This document shows positions 33,646 through 46,024 of a DNA stretch of 64,000 nt, one piece after another; within the stretch, counting starts at the first letter, position 1; each line of letters begins with the position of its first letter. Made by a program: the position numbers and the translations under genes. Location: contig OX596344.1 in assembly GCA_951394405.1 (NCBI GenBank), positions 1,922,001 through 1,986,000 on the forward strand. Reading direction: 5' to 3'. The stretch is from Coprinellus micaceus (Eukaryota; Basidiomycota; Agaricomycetes; Agaricales; Psathyrellaceae). A model generated the notes under the pieces. It was given only the letters and a program-made list of their open reading frames with translations. It was not told the origin of the DNA and did no database searches.

Positions 33646-35466
33646 ATGGCGCAGTTGAGGTGGGTATCCATCTTCTATCCTCCCGTCACTGGAATTTGAT
33701 TCATGAATGCAGAATAGCGCCGTACACCGACCTCCTTTCTCATTTTCGGTTCCTCCTCACCCTGAGATCCCAAGAGGGCCATTATCGGTCTCTAATCCTA
33801 TTCAGACTTTCCAGCTCGTCTGAAGTGAAGATTCCATGCGAGGCTGGCGACGACGACGGAGAACCGGAGTCGCTGAACCCGGGATTCTCGCAATTGTATA
33901 TTATGGAGTCTGCGTGTCCCCATCTCGGTGCAGACATGTCTCATGCAGAGATCGAAGAGTGCGATGATGGCGTTGTCGCTGTGTGCCCGTGGCACAGGTA
34001 CGTTTAGTACCTTGAATCCAAGAATCGTCTGCTGACGATGTGCTAGATACGACTTCGATCTGCGGACAGGGAAAAGCGACACGGGGATGAGGGCATGTAC
34101 ATTCGCAGTCGAGGTGCGAAATGAAGATTGTATCGACACAGTATACATGGAAACCCCGGATGAGGGCACTGGGTGGCGAATAGTCGAGCGTAGGCCCGTA
34201 TCTGAAGGTGCGTCGAGGCAACCCCATCTTGCAGCACAGCCTAACTATGTGCCAGCGTTCGCCGACCCTCCGCCATCCATCGCTTCTGACTACACATTTG
34301 GTGCAACCCACGAACGCTCAAAGGACGACGAACCCGTCACTCCACTCGAGAATCCGCCAACGACCCTCATGGAATGGGCCGTTTTGATCTTGAACACTCC
34401 AAATCCCAGACTAAAGGTTGAGCGTACGAAGCGTGCCGTAGAGCTCTTCCGTACAGGAAAACTGAAGGCGATCGGACACAAGTCGCCCAAAGTGCCTCAC
34501 CCCCCAGATGTCCCCTCTCGAGACGACGCCTACACCCGCAACACCGTCGACCCCACGAAGGTGAAGAACCGGCGGAATAGGGCGTCGATGCTTCATGCCT
34601 TGGCAAACATAGAGCAGTGGGCGTGAGTCCCTTTCTACGTCATCTCTGGGTGCGCATCTGACGGTTGTTGCGAATAGGATTGACCTTGCGTGCGTACCCT
34701 GTCGTTCCTCGATGACATTCATACTCAAAGCTGCGTATCTAGATGGGACATAATGGTGCGGTTCGGGCCCGTGCACAAGGACCTCCCACCTGCATTCTTT
34801 GCGGATTTCACCAAGATGGCATTGGACGAGTCAAAACACTTGTACGTTCCATACACATCCGTCTATTCATTTCCTCACTCTGCCCGCAGCTCCCTCCTCG
34901 TCTCCCGCCTCTCCGCCCTGTCCCCCTCCACACCCTATGGAAGTATGCCTGTGCACGCAGGTCTCTGGGAATCAGCTACCGTCACCTCCAACTCCTTCAT
35001 CTCCCGGCTCGCCATCATCCACCTTGTGCACGAGGCGCGGGGGCTGGACGTGAACCCCGCCACGATCGAAAAGTTCAGGAAGGCGGGCGATGCTGAGACC
35101 GTAAAGGTCATGGAGATCATTCATGCAGACGAGGTGACCCACGTCACAGCGGGCCACAGGTGGTTTACTTGGGCCGTCGCGCAAGAGGCTGCAAAGGGGG
35201 GCGGAAGTGATGTAGCCATATTGGATCCCGTGCAAAGGTTTAGGGAGGAGGTGAGGAAGGGGTGGACGGGGGATATCAAGGGACCGTTCAATGTTGAGGC
35301 ACGCGAGATGGCGGGGTTGACGCCGCAGTTCTATGAGGGGCTTAGAGGGGAGCTGGGGTATGTGCCGGAGGAAAGGCCAAAGGAAACTGCGAAAGAGGAG
35401 GTAGTTGGTCCGGTCGACGAGATCGTGAAAGGGGTGGGGGTTGTGACGCTGGCCTACGAAAAATAA
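33646..35466 (+). CDS. Rieske [2Fe-2S] - DUF455 (ferritin-like) fusion protein
   Basis: Six exons (33646-33659, 33713-33997, 34047-34622, 34678-34689, 34743-34841, 34890-35466) give 520 residues. Residues about 15-130 form a Rieske domain with both ligand pairs visible: CPHLGADMSH (Cys-x-His) and CPWHRYDFDLRTG (Cys-x2-His). After a linker, residues about 215-480 are DUF455, a ferritin-like diiron fold: MLHALANIEQWAIDLAWDIM, DESKHFSLLVSRLSAL, YGSMPVHAGLWE, HLVHEARGLDVNP and EIIHADEVTHVTAGHRWFTW. The Glu/His set would bind two metals next to an electron-transfer cluster, so an oxygenase/hydroxylase-type reaction is plausible; the substrate is unknown. Exon 4 is 12 nt (codes IDLA) and is needed for the DUF455 helix. 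The gene ends 24 bp from the convergent F-box paralogue B. Confidence 0.9.
34678..34689 (+). other. 12-nt microexon in the Rieske-DUF455 gene
   Basis: Bounded by GAATAG before and GTGCGT after. It adds IDLA between EQWA and WDIM and completes a conserved DUF455 helix; skipping it keeps the frame but removes four residues. Confidence 0.8.
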
Positions 35467-35489
35467 AAGGCGGTAACACCTACGTTCGG

Positions 35490-37406
35490 TCAATGGAGGA
35501 AAGCTTCACGATGCCAGCGGATACCCTTGAAGCTTTTCACTGTCGGGGTCGACTTGGAGAACCCGCGCATTAGCCTGGTCTCTGTTGGGTTGGAGCTGGC
35601 GGGTAAGCCCAACAACGAGGCGTCTTCCTCCGACAGGGTTGCGTTTTTTCTGGGCACAATGGTGATATGTTCTACGTTCCAGTCGAGCTGGCCATTTCCT
35701 AGTGCTGTTAAGTCTTCCAGGAATATCACCATGGGCTAAAAACCAGACGGTACGTTGAGCGAAGGAACAAGAAAGGCCAGCGCTAGCACCTACATCCCAG
35801 TTGTTTGATGGATTCTGTATCATGCGATTCTGAGGGTCGGGCATAAGCTTGGCTTGTAGACTCGGAGCTGAACGTACGCACAAGAATGTCCGGGAAGGTA
35901 ACTCTGTCGTACAGCAATACCAACGAGTTGAGTCCCGGGAGCCTACTAGCAAGCAGCTTGATAACCGCGACTGTGAGCTCCTGGAGCTCGAGGAGGATAG
36001 ACTTCAACTGGAATGGCCTCTTTGCGAAGGGGGCCAGGACCCTCTTGACATCAGTCTCATCGAGCGGCGTATTGGTTAGTGAAAGGTGGGTGATGGAGGG
36101 CAATGTGCGTTGGATGAGCTGTAAGCACAACACGAGGTTGCCCACGGGGAGGTGTAACCCTTCCATGGAGGTAAGGATGTCCCCGTCGTGAAATAGACCT
36201 GCTTGGACTCGCTCCCAGGCCTTATCTCTGTGCTCGATGGAGTTGTCGGCGCTGATGAACGCGGTGTCTAGATCTGGGACGCGGGGCCGGATGTCGATGT
36301 GGAGGAGGGAGGAACGGTGGGCCTGGAGGAATTGGATCAAGGCGCTCACGTCTGACAACCCCGTCTCATCTAAACAAGCTTTGACAGAGAAGCAGTGAAG
36401 ATGAGGGAACGGCCCGAGAGTACGGAAGAAGTTGGACAGATTGACTAAGGCGTAGCATACGAGTGTGAAGGACTGCAAGGACTCCTTGCGGTTGTTAATG
36501 AAAGGCACGATGTCCTCCAGTAATTCCCGTGCTTCTCGCTCCTTAGACGCGAGGATATCATCATAATTGGCCCCTACACCACTATGCCCGTGGTAGTCCA
36601 GATGAAGCTCCAGCTCCTCCAGGTGGTCGAAGTCCGTGAGCGTGGCGACAGATTTGAACTTGAAGATTGTCGTATGAAGCGTCAGCTTTCGCAAACTGGA
36701 CCCCAATGAAGCCCCCGCGATCGTGAGGAAGCGCTCCGTATCCTTTGTGAGGGCCAAGTCCCGCAGCTCGAACGAATACGATACGACGTTCCGCATGTTG
36801 TCCATAGCCGAGACCATGAGCTGCAGCACAAACTTGGAGGACACGGTCGACACGAACTTGTCTCTGGCTCCTCGGGCTATGGACGATTGGTGACGACCAT
36901 GTGCGCTGGTTCCTCGGGTGAAGACGCTCATGAGGAGTTTGGATTGGAGGTTCTCGAGGGTGGTTGCGATGAAGCCAGTGCTCTGCGCGGCTTGGTCGTC
37001 TCGCCTCATGAGGTGGTCGATGAACCAGGCGCGGACCTGCAACCTGCGGACGTGGCTTCCGATGGTAGGACTCCTGCAGCACTCCGATCAGGATAGCTTC
37101 CCGAGTAGATTTGAGGTTCATGTAAAGGACGTACTGCAACCTGTCCAATTCCGCCAGCATCTTCTCGTCCAACTTCGTCCACTTCACCTCCCAGTACTTC
37201 GTATCCAAATAGAAGTTGAAGAAGTGTCGGTTAATACCCATGTATCTGCTTGGGAGCATTCCAGGAGTACCGACTGCAGTCTGCGGTCGTTCGCCGAGCA
37301 CTGAGGGACGTTCCACTGAGGAGGTCGAGGTGTCTCGATAAACCAAGTCGTCTGCAATCGCTTGCCATAACTCTGGAGGGAGGTCGTCTGCGGTCGCATA
37401 ACCCAT
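35490..37406 (-). CDS. F-box/LRR-like protein, paralogue B
   Basis: Exons 37406-37135, 37073-35882 and 35735-35490 give 569 residues. It starts MGYATADDLPPELWQAIADD, aligned with paralogue A, followed by LPSRYMGINRHFFNFYLDTKY. Leucine-rich stretches follow (LRKLTLHTTIF, LEELELHLDYHGH, MEGLHLPVGNLV, LPSITHLSLTNTPLDE, LKSILLELQELT, LPGLNSLVLLYD). Exon 3 starts in phase 0 after a GTGCGT donor at 35881, and the second intron is 146 nt. The C-terminus (GNGQLDWNVEHITIVPRKNA) parallels PGQLEWNLRHVALLPRRNT of A. The paralogues differ in many positions, so the duplication is not recent. Confidence 0.75.
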
Positions 37407-38014
37407 GGCGAGGGAAGGGAAGGTGGTCGTCGTATGAATTCAGGAAGTATTTGTAGGCCTGCGCAACGAGGTTCGACGCGTCTCAGTGAGTAAACATGGT
37501 ACACATCTTGGAAGTCGTGAGCGACGATTGATGACTGTGGCTGCACAGCACGGGGCCGTCGGATACAATGCGACTGTTAAAATTAGGACGTGTGGATTCT
37601 GGAAACGTCGCCAGAGCTCCAGGAAGAGGAGAGGACAGTGCACAGCATGCTGAAGGGGACTTGGTGTGGGTTGGGACAAGACTCACTGTGACACCCGCAC
37701 CGGCTGCAGTGATAAGCGCCCACGGCATTCCCCGATGTGACTGTGAGGTGAGGCCTTCCGCAGCCGTCTGCAACTCCCTTCGAGCTAAGGTAATAACTTG
37801 TGTATTGTTCCAAGATGAGTATACAGGTGCTATGTGCTACAGATTATTGTGTATCATCGTACAAGTGCGCTTGATAGATGGGTATGGGGGTCCAGGAGGA
37901 AAGCAAGGAAAGCGGTTCGAAAAACATGCCCATAGACCTAGTTTACCAACATGAGATCAATCCAAGAGACCGGGAAATAGATAGTCCAGATGACGAAAGG
38001 GTGGAAGCAAAGAA
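37407..38014. other. Intergenic between F-box B promoter and transcription factor 3' end
   Basis: About 600 bp. Short frames on the minus strand (for example 37583-37813, with several cysteines) lack recognisable content. Confidence 0.4.
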
Positions 38015-41000
38015 TCAGAGAGGAGCGATGGCAGAATGGAAGATGCCAAAACTTCCACCTAGGCCTCCTATTCCACCCAGGCCGTTGCTCGTAGAAAAAC
38101 CGTGATGAGAATACATGGAAGTCGCCGGCTGGGTGGAGGCGTAATTATAGTTCGGCGGAGATGGAGACGCTTCGGGCCATGAGAAGCTATGGGTATCATG
38201 AGTCGTCGCTTTCGAAGGGATGGACATTAAGTACTACTCACCCGGGCATCATTAGATCCTGCCACCAAGCTGGGTTTTTGAGAGCTTGCATGGGAGCCAA
38301 GTTCATATCATCGGAGCCAGAGGCTCCATACGGCTCGAAGCCTGAGCCAAACGAAACCTGGCCTGCTCCAGCAGCGAAAGTGGCCTCGGGCATGTAGACA
38401 GGAGTATCCTGCGCCACTGGCCGCTGTTGCTGGTACGACGATTGAGTGAAACCCCCACCCGTGCCCGCTGAAGGAGCTGGCTGCGCAGTGCCTCTGAGAG
38501 AGAACGTAGATAGTGACCCTCCAGGCTGCGTATTGGGCGCGGGTGTCTGCTGATGTGGGGGTGGTTGCGTCTGCAAACGCCCCACCGTGGCACCATCGCG
38601 ACGATATCGGGACAAAAGGCTGATGAGGAAGCGAGCGTAGAGCTTCGGCGTATGTCGGTCGTCGATGGCTATCTTGGGATCGCTGAGGGTTTGAATGAGC
38701 CTTCCGATAAGGTCCAACACCGCGCTCTCCTCTTCTTTTGAAAGAAGCTTCGAAAACTCTGGCCGCAGGAGCTTGAGAAGGAATGCCGAAGCGAATGTGG
38801 CGAATACGAAATGACCTGCGAATTCGACGTGAGATAGGGTCGCTGATGATGTCCCGAACCATTCAAACATACCATCGGGGGAGTACTTCATGTAGCCAGT
38901 TTCGGCGAGAGAGTCGACGAGAGTTTCGATGACAGCCTTGGCAGACTCAAGGCACTGTATGATGGTCAGATGAGATGGGTGACACTGGGGTGCAAACATA
39001 CACACCTTCACGAGGAAGACCTGATCAGTTTGCTGTACCCCGCGTTGGTAAGCTTGTTGGAAGCCGAAGGAGTACATGACCAGGCGAGAGTACGCGACGA
39101 GGCTACGGGAATGGTTAGCGTCATATTCTGCGCTATTTCCTGGGAAAGCCTTACAAAGGCAGGAGTTTAGTGCGCAATACGCAACCCGGATCTGGAAGCG
39201 GGTACCCGTCAACAGGAGCAAGCGAGGGTATAATCGTAGGGACCCACCATCCTTATCCGACTCTGCTTCGAGGCGTTTCTCCCATTCAGCGTGGAAGTCG
39301 GTTAGGTAACCGTCGTGCTCCATAGTGATCGCGCGGAAGTCTACCTTCTGCATATTGTCGTTAGGCCACAAAACAAGAAACGGGGCTCGGGGGAGACGAA
39401 CCTTGTTGAGGCCCGTAGGTGAAGTTGGATCGCTGAAGATCTGGTCATGAAACTTGCTGACGATTTGGAGCAAGGCTGAGTATCCGCAGAGGTGGATATC
39501 GAACTGCAAACGGATAGTTGGTCAGACCAAGAGAGACAGTGAATGTCATCGACTTACAGGGTGGTTGTACTTGGACTGCTTGTACCACTCTTTCGCATTC
39601 CTCACGATGCTGAAGGTTTGGAACTCAGAGAAGAAGAACGTGAAGGGGACGAGTGTAACTCACAAATCCTCCTTAATGGTCGATGGCTTTCCGAACTGGG
39701 TAGCCGTCGAGCGATCCAGGTTGTAGCAAATCATCCATGTCCGAGTCTTGTTCAAATTCTCCCGTTCCTGCTTCTCGCATGTTGCTTTCGCCGTAGGGAC
39801 TTGGTGCAAGTTGAGATCCGTTGCAATCCTAATGTAGTGATGAGTACAACCCAATTGACACACAACATGGTCTGTACGCACCGAATAGCAAGACCAGTAT
39901 ACAGCCAACTTCGGTCCTCCTCCCACCGTCTCGCCGGGACAGCGTAGATACTCATCAGGATGTATGCCTGGCACAGCTCGACCGATTTCCACCCATCTAT
40001 GAGAGCAGTGGCGGCCGAGTGCTTCGCGAAATGCATGGCGATGGGATAGATCTCTGACTTCTCGGCGTAATATCTTGACGCAATGGCACAGACTGATCAT
40101 GATGTGAGCTCGAGAACAAGGGTCCCAGAGATGTAGTATACCACTGACCAACTGTGTAGAGGAAGGGGCACCGTGCGAATGTGGTCGAGGGTTCATGGAG
40201 CACGGGATCAAGGAGGGAGATGAAAGGCTGGCATGGCGGTCAGTGTTAATTAGACTGAGGCCAAAAAAGATTGACATACGTTGACATATTTGAAAAACAG
40301 CTTGAACAGCTTGGTGACATCGTCGGGGGTCACTAGACCGTGCACAAGGATCTCCGGAGGACTATGCTGTTCGATTAAAGTCGCTCGCATATCAAGGTCG
40401 GTAGCAGGGCCTGTCAACGAAGTCAGCTCGTGGCGTAGATAGTTCAGCGGTCGGGAAAACGCACCTGGCATGAAGTAGGTCTCATTAGCAATTCCGACAT
40501 TATCGTCGTTCAGGTCTTCCTCCGAGATTGCTTTGCCGTCCCTTCCCCCCTTATCCTTGTTCTTCTTCTTGCTCTTCTTGTTATTTGAGAGACTCAACTT
40601 CGCAATCAAGCCAAGGGGTACGTGGCTACCGGGGAGGGACGATGCGTTCTTCTCCTCAGCGATACCCTCATCGTTGCACATGTCGTCCTCGTCGCCTGAT
40701 CCGCCCTGCGGTTCGGACTCCTTATCTGAATCGTATTGCTTCGTTTCGCGGATGTCGTTGCGATCGAACTGGGCACCAGAGTCACGGACGCTCGACTGGA
40801 GTTGGTCGAGCCAGGCTAGGACGTTCCCCTTGTTTTGGTCAGATGGAGATGTGGCCATGCGGTAGGATGCGATTGACAGAGGCGTTGCAAGGTACGGGTT
40901 GTGCAGCTACACTCCGTTATTCCGTTAACTATTGAACGAGGATATTATTACGACCTGTTGACGGACCTGCTTTAATAGCGACTCTATAATCTGATCCTTC

Positions 41001-43743
41001 TGCCTGATCTGCGCTAGTAGATATTCTCGCTTGCTGGTGCAAAAATCAGTGCATGTAAAATCTTCGCGCGCCACATTCCGAAGAGGGCGGCAGGGGGAAA
41101 GGTCGAAAGGTTCAGAAGAATCAGATGACATAGACCATCTCCGCTCTTGGACAGGCATGATGGTCGAGCGCGATCCGGCGAAGGAATGGATGTGGGGGTA
41201 GGAATGGTGCCCATACAATCCCTCGGACATCCGTACTTTATAGTAAGGATTGGATGATAGAACAGGTACCCTTTGGATAACCGGGGAATCTGCACCCGTT
41301 GCCTCGATGGACAAGCGGATCTACGTCCCGATCAAACCCCCGGGCGACAAGTGAAGCACCGAAGCCAGTAAGGAGAAACGAAACATGAGGATGTTTGACT
41401 CACTTTGGAGCGGTACGAGCCTTCCTGCCTTCTACAATACAAGCATGGCCTCCGGCTTTACAACGCTTGCAAGTATCAGCACCCCTTGGGAAATCGCACT
41501 TCATCTGTCCTTGGTAGAATGCCAGTTGACCATATGGTGTCCGTTTAGGACCAGTGTCCGAGTCGAGGAGGCACACAGTGTGGCGTTATGGCAGGAGTGA
41601 TGTCACAGTACGCCGGAGGAGTAAGGTCCGGGTCAACAGAAAGAGGTCGGTGGAAGGTACGTCGTTCAGGAAAGGAAAGAGGGATGTTTAATCAGTACGT
41701 TTTCGCTCACGAGGCCGGAGGAATAATCCGTCCCGTTAAAGGGACGTACCTTGAGTTTCTTGCAATGGGTGCAAGCACCGGGGCTGCATTATCGCATCAT
41801 CGTTTGGAGCGAAAACAAGTAAGAGGTCAGGACACCGCAGTTGGGGAACCCAGCAAGTCCGCAGGTAATGGTCAGCACAAGTCGTAACACATACGTGACA
41901 CGGATAAGACCAAAAGGCGCATTCGGCGAAGTCCCAGCGCGAGTCGAGGGATGTCCAAATCGGTAGGAGGACACGTCCGGGGTGAGCGAGCGACGATGAG
42001 GCGGTGCACCGACGGGGATGAGGGAGTGCCGGTATGTCAAAAACGGGGTTCAGCCGAGTGGATTTGTGGCCAAAGCACATGTACACGAGAATGGTGAATA
42101 GGTATGAGTGCGTGGTGGCGCGCAAGAATTTCGGTTTGACCGTGCAGAACGTCCAAGCGCCCCAAGGGTGAAGGGCGAAGCAACAGCAACAGACGCAAAC
42201 AGGAACCGTCCAAATAGGGAAGTGGCAGGTACCGTGACAGATGTGGAAGGGTCGATCAGGCCAAGGACAGGCGATTGATGAAATGTCGTCGGAGGGCAAT
42301 AATTGAAGGGTTTCAGGGGAAAGTAGAATATACAAGGGATCACGTTAGCACTTCAAGTCACCCAAGGAAAGCCATGGACGATGGTAAGCACCGAGACGGA
42401 AGGCCGCCTCGCTGCACCAAGGAAAAGAATATGAACTCACAGTCTCGACAATCGCTCATTCCTCCCTGCCTTGCTACTTACGACCCCAAGACCTGCCATC
42501 CCGACTCGGAATCCACCATCGTTCCCGTCGTCGTCGTCGTCACTCTCATCATCGCTATCGCCGTCGCCGTCACCGACATTCTGATCGCCTCTTTTGGCTC
42601 GCTTGCGTTTCCCAGAAGCCCGTCCAGCGCCTATCGATGTAGAAGCGCTTGGCACGGAAGGTCCAACTGGACGGTGGCTGGTAGATGCTGTCCTCGATCC
42701 GGATTGCATCGACGAGGTGGAGGGAGGAGCTTTCGTAGGCAAGGGTGGGCGCACTTGTATGAATTGCGAGTGTTTAGGGCTTGAATTTGTGGGCTTCTGC
42801 CTGACATCTTCTGTACGTGACGGCGGAGAATTGGTCTGTGACTGGGGGCCGGAATGTTGGAGATGAAGTGGTGTCCTAGAGAACTGCTGGTGGAACTGGA
42901 CGGGACGGTTCGCAGGGGGCTGAGTGGTCGTATTGGCTTGCTGCTGGAATGCTTGTTGGGAATGCTGCATCTGAGTGTTTTCTGGGCGGCTGAAGTTCTG
43001 GAAGGTCCCCTGCGCGACTTGGTTCTGCATCTGTACCTGAGGACCGGGGAAGGGCGGTTCAGGGGTACCATTATACGAATGAAGTGTAGATTCCGGGGTG
43101 TGTCCCTGACCGGAGGCGGCGGGCGCTCCGACTGACATCCCACTGTCAAGCAGGCGGTCAATATACTGACCGTAGGGGTCCATATTCTGGGGCTGGAAAG
43201 TCGAAGTTGAGGGTTCCTCGCGGGACACAGTGGTGGAAGGGCGGATAGTGCCAGTGGTCGAAGAACTGAATTGTGAGAAAGGATCCGAGTAGTGGTTTTG
43301 TTGATTAAAACTGAATTGCCCTTGAACCGGCGCTTGCGACATTGCGGCGCGGAGCCCGTGCCCGTCTTCCGTTTGTTGTTCCCCGTCAAAGGCAGCGATC
43401 CACTCCTGGTATTGTCGAGCGTTCGCGTCCTGAGCTTGCTGGGCGGTGATTGGCTCAGAGTCGAAGAATGTGGAACCGGGACCCATTATGGGCGCAGATG
43501 GACCTTGCTGAACGGGTGGTTGCCGCTGGGCTGATCTTTCAGCTGGAGATGAGAACATCCACGATTGAGCGGCACGGTCGTCAATGAACCCTGCGCTCTG
43601 GGAAGGCACTTGCCCTGACAAGATGGTTTGCGGCCCTGGTCAGCCTCGCAATAGGCCATGGCAAATGAAGACATACGATGCGTCGAGGGTCCTGCCCGAC
43701 CTTGTGACTGAGAGTCACCGGGAAAGTAGTTGCGTCCAGACAT
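38015..43743 (-). CDS. Zn2Cys6 transcription factor with fungal TF domain
   Basis: Large multi-exon regulator. 5' exons: 43743-about 43680 (MSGRNYFPGDSQSQ), then a long Gln/Pro/Ser activation-type region ending at 42441, then 41783-41750, 41504-41404, 41033-40967 and 40906 onward. The DNA-binding cluster is split over two small exons: CTHCKKLK on the 34-nt exon and MKC, TCKRC and HAC on the next, giving C-x2-C-x6-C-x8-C-x2-C-x6-C. A basic KREYLLAQIRQKDQIIESLL dimerisation coil follows, then LHNPYLATPLSIASYRMATS. From about 40200 to 38240 lies the fungal-specific TF (MHR) domain (FARCPFLYT, WKSVELCQAYILMSIYAVPA, IATDLNLHQVP, NLNKTRTWMICYNLDRS). The tail is Pro/Gln/Gly-rich and ends in the exon 38015-38177. 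Introns at 42440-41784 (657 nt) and 41403-41034 (370 nt) are far longer than the local norm. Targets are unknown. Confidence 0.85.
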
Positions 43744-46024
43744 GGACTTTTGAGTGCCAGAGGGATCTCCCTGGGGGCGATGGTGGTTGTGGCGTTCGGG
43801 ATCGGTGCTTGGTAACTATATATTCAGCGGTATCAATCTCCAGAGAGAACCGTGCACACCTATGGAAGAGAGGAGGTTGCCCTTGGCCTGACTATCGGTG
43901 AAATGGTGGCACCGATGGAAGAAGTTGGCAGCCAAAAAGGAAGGTTCGGAGACTGCCAGGTTGTATGACAGAAGCCCCTGTGATCTTTGTGACGCCCGAG
44001 ATCAACCCTCCGCAATCTCCAGTGTCCTGCGGTAGACGAAGGTGCCCGCAAAGCCTGAGCGGGGCCAGAGGTGAGCAAAGAACGGGGTGACGGGAATGGA
44101 ACAGGTTTATATGATATCGACCATCCGGAAATGGCAGCTCGGTATCTGTATGGGCATGCGCACCATCACCGCATTGCAGGTCCTCAATATCCCCAGTCCA
44201 ACCCTCGACCAACTCACTCGAAAACGCGCGGTTTCCTCGAGCTATGATACTTGAGATGCACAAGAAAATAGCGCGGATGCGGAGGAGGGCTCCGAAACTT
44301 GTTTCAAACCAAATACATCTGTTTATCACAATTTCCGACGGTTCGACCGCTAACGACTGCGACACAGCTCCTGATCATATCCACATGTATATTGGTAAAA
44401 CTAGAAGCCCCTCCCAAACCCCTCTCAGTGGTACGTACGCAGGAGCGAGAAGAAGTAGAAAAAGTCCCTACTGTAGCTTCTATGATCTACCCCGGTAATT
44501 CGGGATTTGCGTTGGGCAGTTGCTCGCGAGGCTATCGGACGACGGACTGTGTTGAGCACCATGATCAGGCGTGATAAATGCGTATTTGCATCTCTCCTGA
44601 TGATCTTCCTGGTGCCACTCGGTGTCACTCGCCCCCAGAATTGGGAAGGCGGGTCCGCACTTGGCTGATCCGCTTAAACCCGCCCTCAGCGCTCTCGGGG
44701 CTTTTAACTGATGCACCGTTTGGGCGCTTGTAAACTGCGATAGACGCTGTGTTGAGGGCGACGGCGTCCTGGCCTCTACCCGTTTGGTGTACACGTACGC
44801 CAGAGGTTTTGGTCTATTTTATTGATAATTCGGAGTGCTTCAAGTCTTCCATACTGCGAGATGTTACGTTCTTCGGTCAGGGTCAGGGATGTTCGGCGAG
44901 TGTGTGAGTTGTGAATCCCTCTGATAGGCAAAACCAACCCACGCCATGTCAACTTTACGAGATTCGCAACTCGAACATGGCTCCCGTACGCTCCGATGAG
45001 TTCCATTTCGCCTGTACTTATATGACAAGGCAGCGCCCGTCGCAACTATGGGAACGACTGCAATGGGTAAAATTCGTTTTGCCGAAGCACCCTATTGCTC
45101 GCCAGCCGTCTCCCCTCCTTCTCAGGTCCAAAAAGGCCTGGACTCCGGCCCGCCCCAGCTTGAAACGCACCCTACCACCATCCACATGCCCATACCCAGG
45201 GCCAGTGATTGTTGTCGCCAATGATACTTATGAAGGATCGCCTAAATGATCATCGGGATACATCAATTCAGCATGAGACCAAAACCCCGAGATGGATTGC
45301 GGCTCTCATATCAATGCTCATATTTTCAACTAGTGGTCAATGCTCCACGCGTGAACTTCACTACCCCGCCTGATCTAGGGGGGATTCAAGAATCAGGCAT
45401 GAGCAGTGGACCGTTAATAGGATTTGAACAGGATTTGGGCTCCAGGGGTGTCACCACGCCCAAGGCTCGGAAATGTGTATTCATACCCTTTTCGGACTTC
45501 CCCGAAAAGGAGTACCTCCCAAGGAACTTTTAGGTCAAGCACGCACCTCGAAGTACGGAGACCCTATTCAAAGCAACCCGCGAGCTTGCAACGTTCTGGC
45601 CGACGCCAGCGCCAATCGTGGGATTTGCCAAGTGATCTCCGCGTCCTGCTCCGAGGTTCTTCCTCGACCACACCCTAAATCCCAGATAACCGTCAAACTT
45701 CATCCCGATGCGTGTGAGCCCCTGAGGCCGCACTTCTCTTTGCTCCCAAGATTCTACTTTCAAGGACGCCCTTCCATCCGTGATGCGTGTGGTCAAACCG
45801 CCTCCTATTCTATAGATCACAGGGAGGCTTCGCATCGCGAGCCAACGTCCGGTGAGCCGTCGACTATAGGCTACATACATGGGCGCCAGGCACTTGCTAC
45901 ACGGTAACTAAAACAGTGGTTCCTCTGAATGAAGAACTAACAAATACAACAAGGTGATTTCGATAAATATACATTATAAATAACTGGTGGCGCCTTCCCA
46001 GTAATACCATACCAGTGGTACGCC
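43744..46024. other. 2.3-kb gene-poor region
   Basis: Upstream region of the transcription factor and 3' region of the coiled-coil gene. Several small frames exist (43892-44365 minus; 44911-45249 and 45473-45907 plus) but none has recognisable domains, signal peptides or a consistent splice chain. It may be a long regulatory region or hold a noncoding RNA or degraded repeat. Confidence 0.35.
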
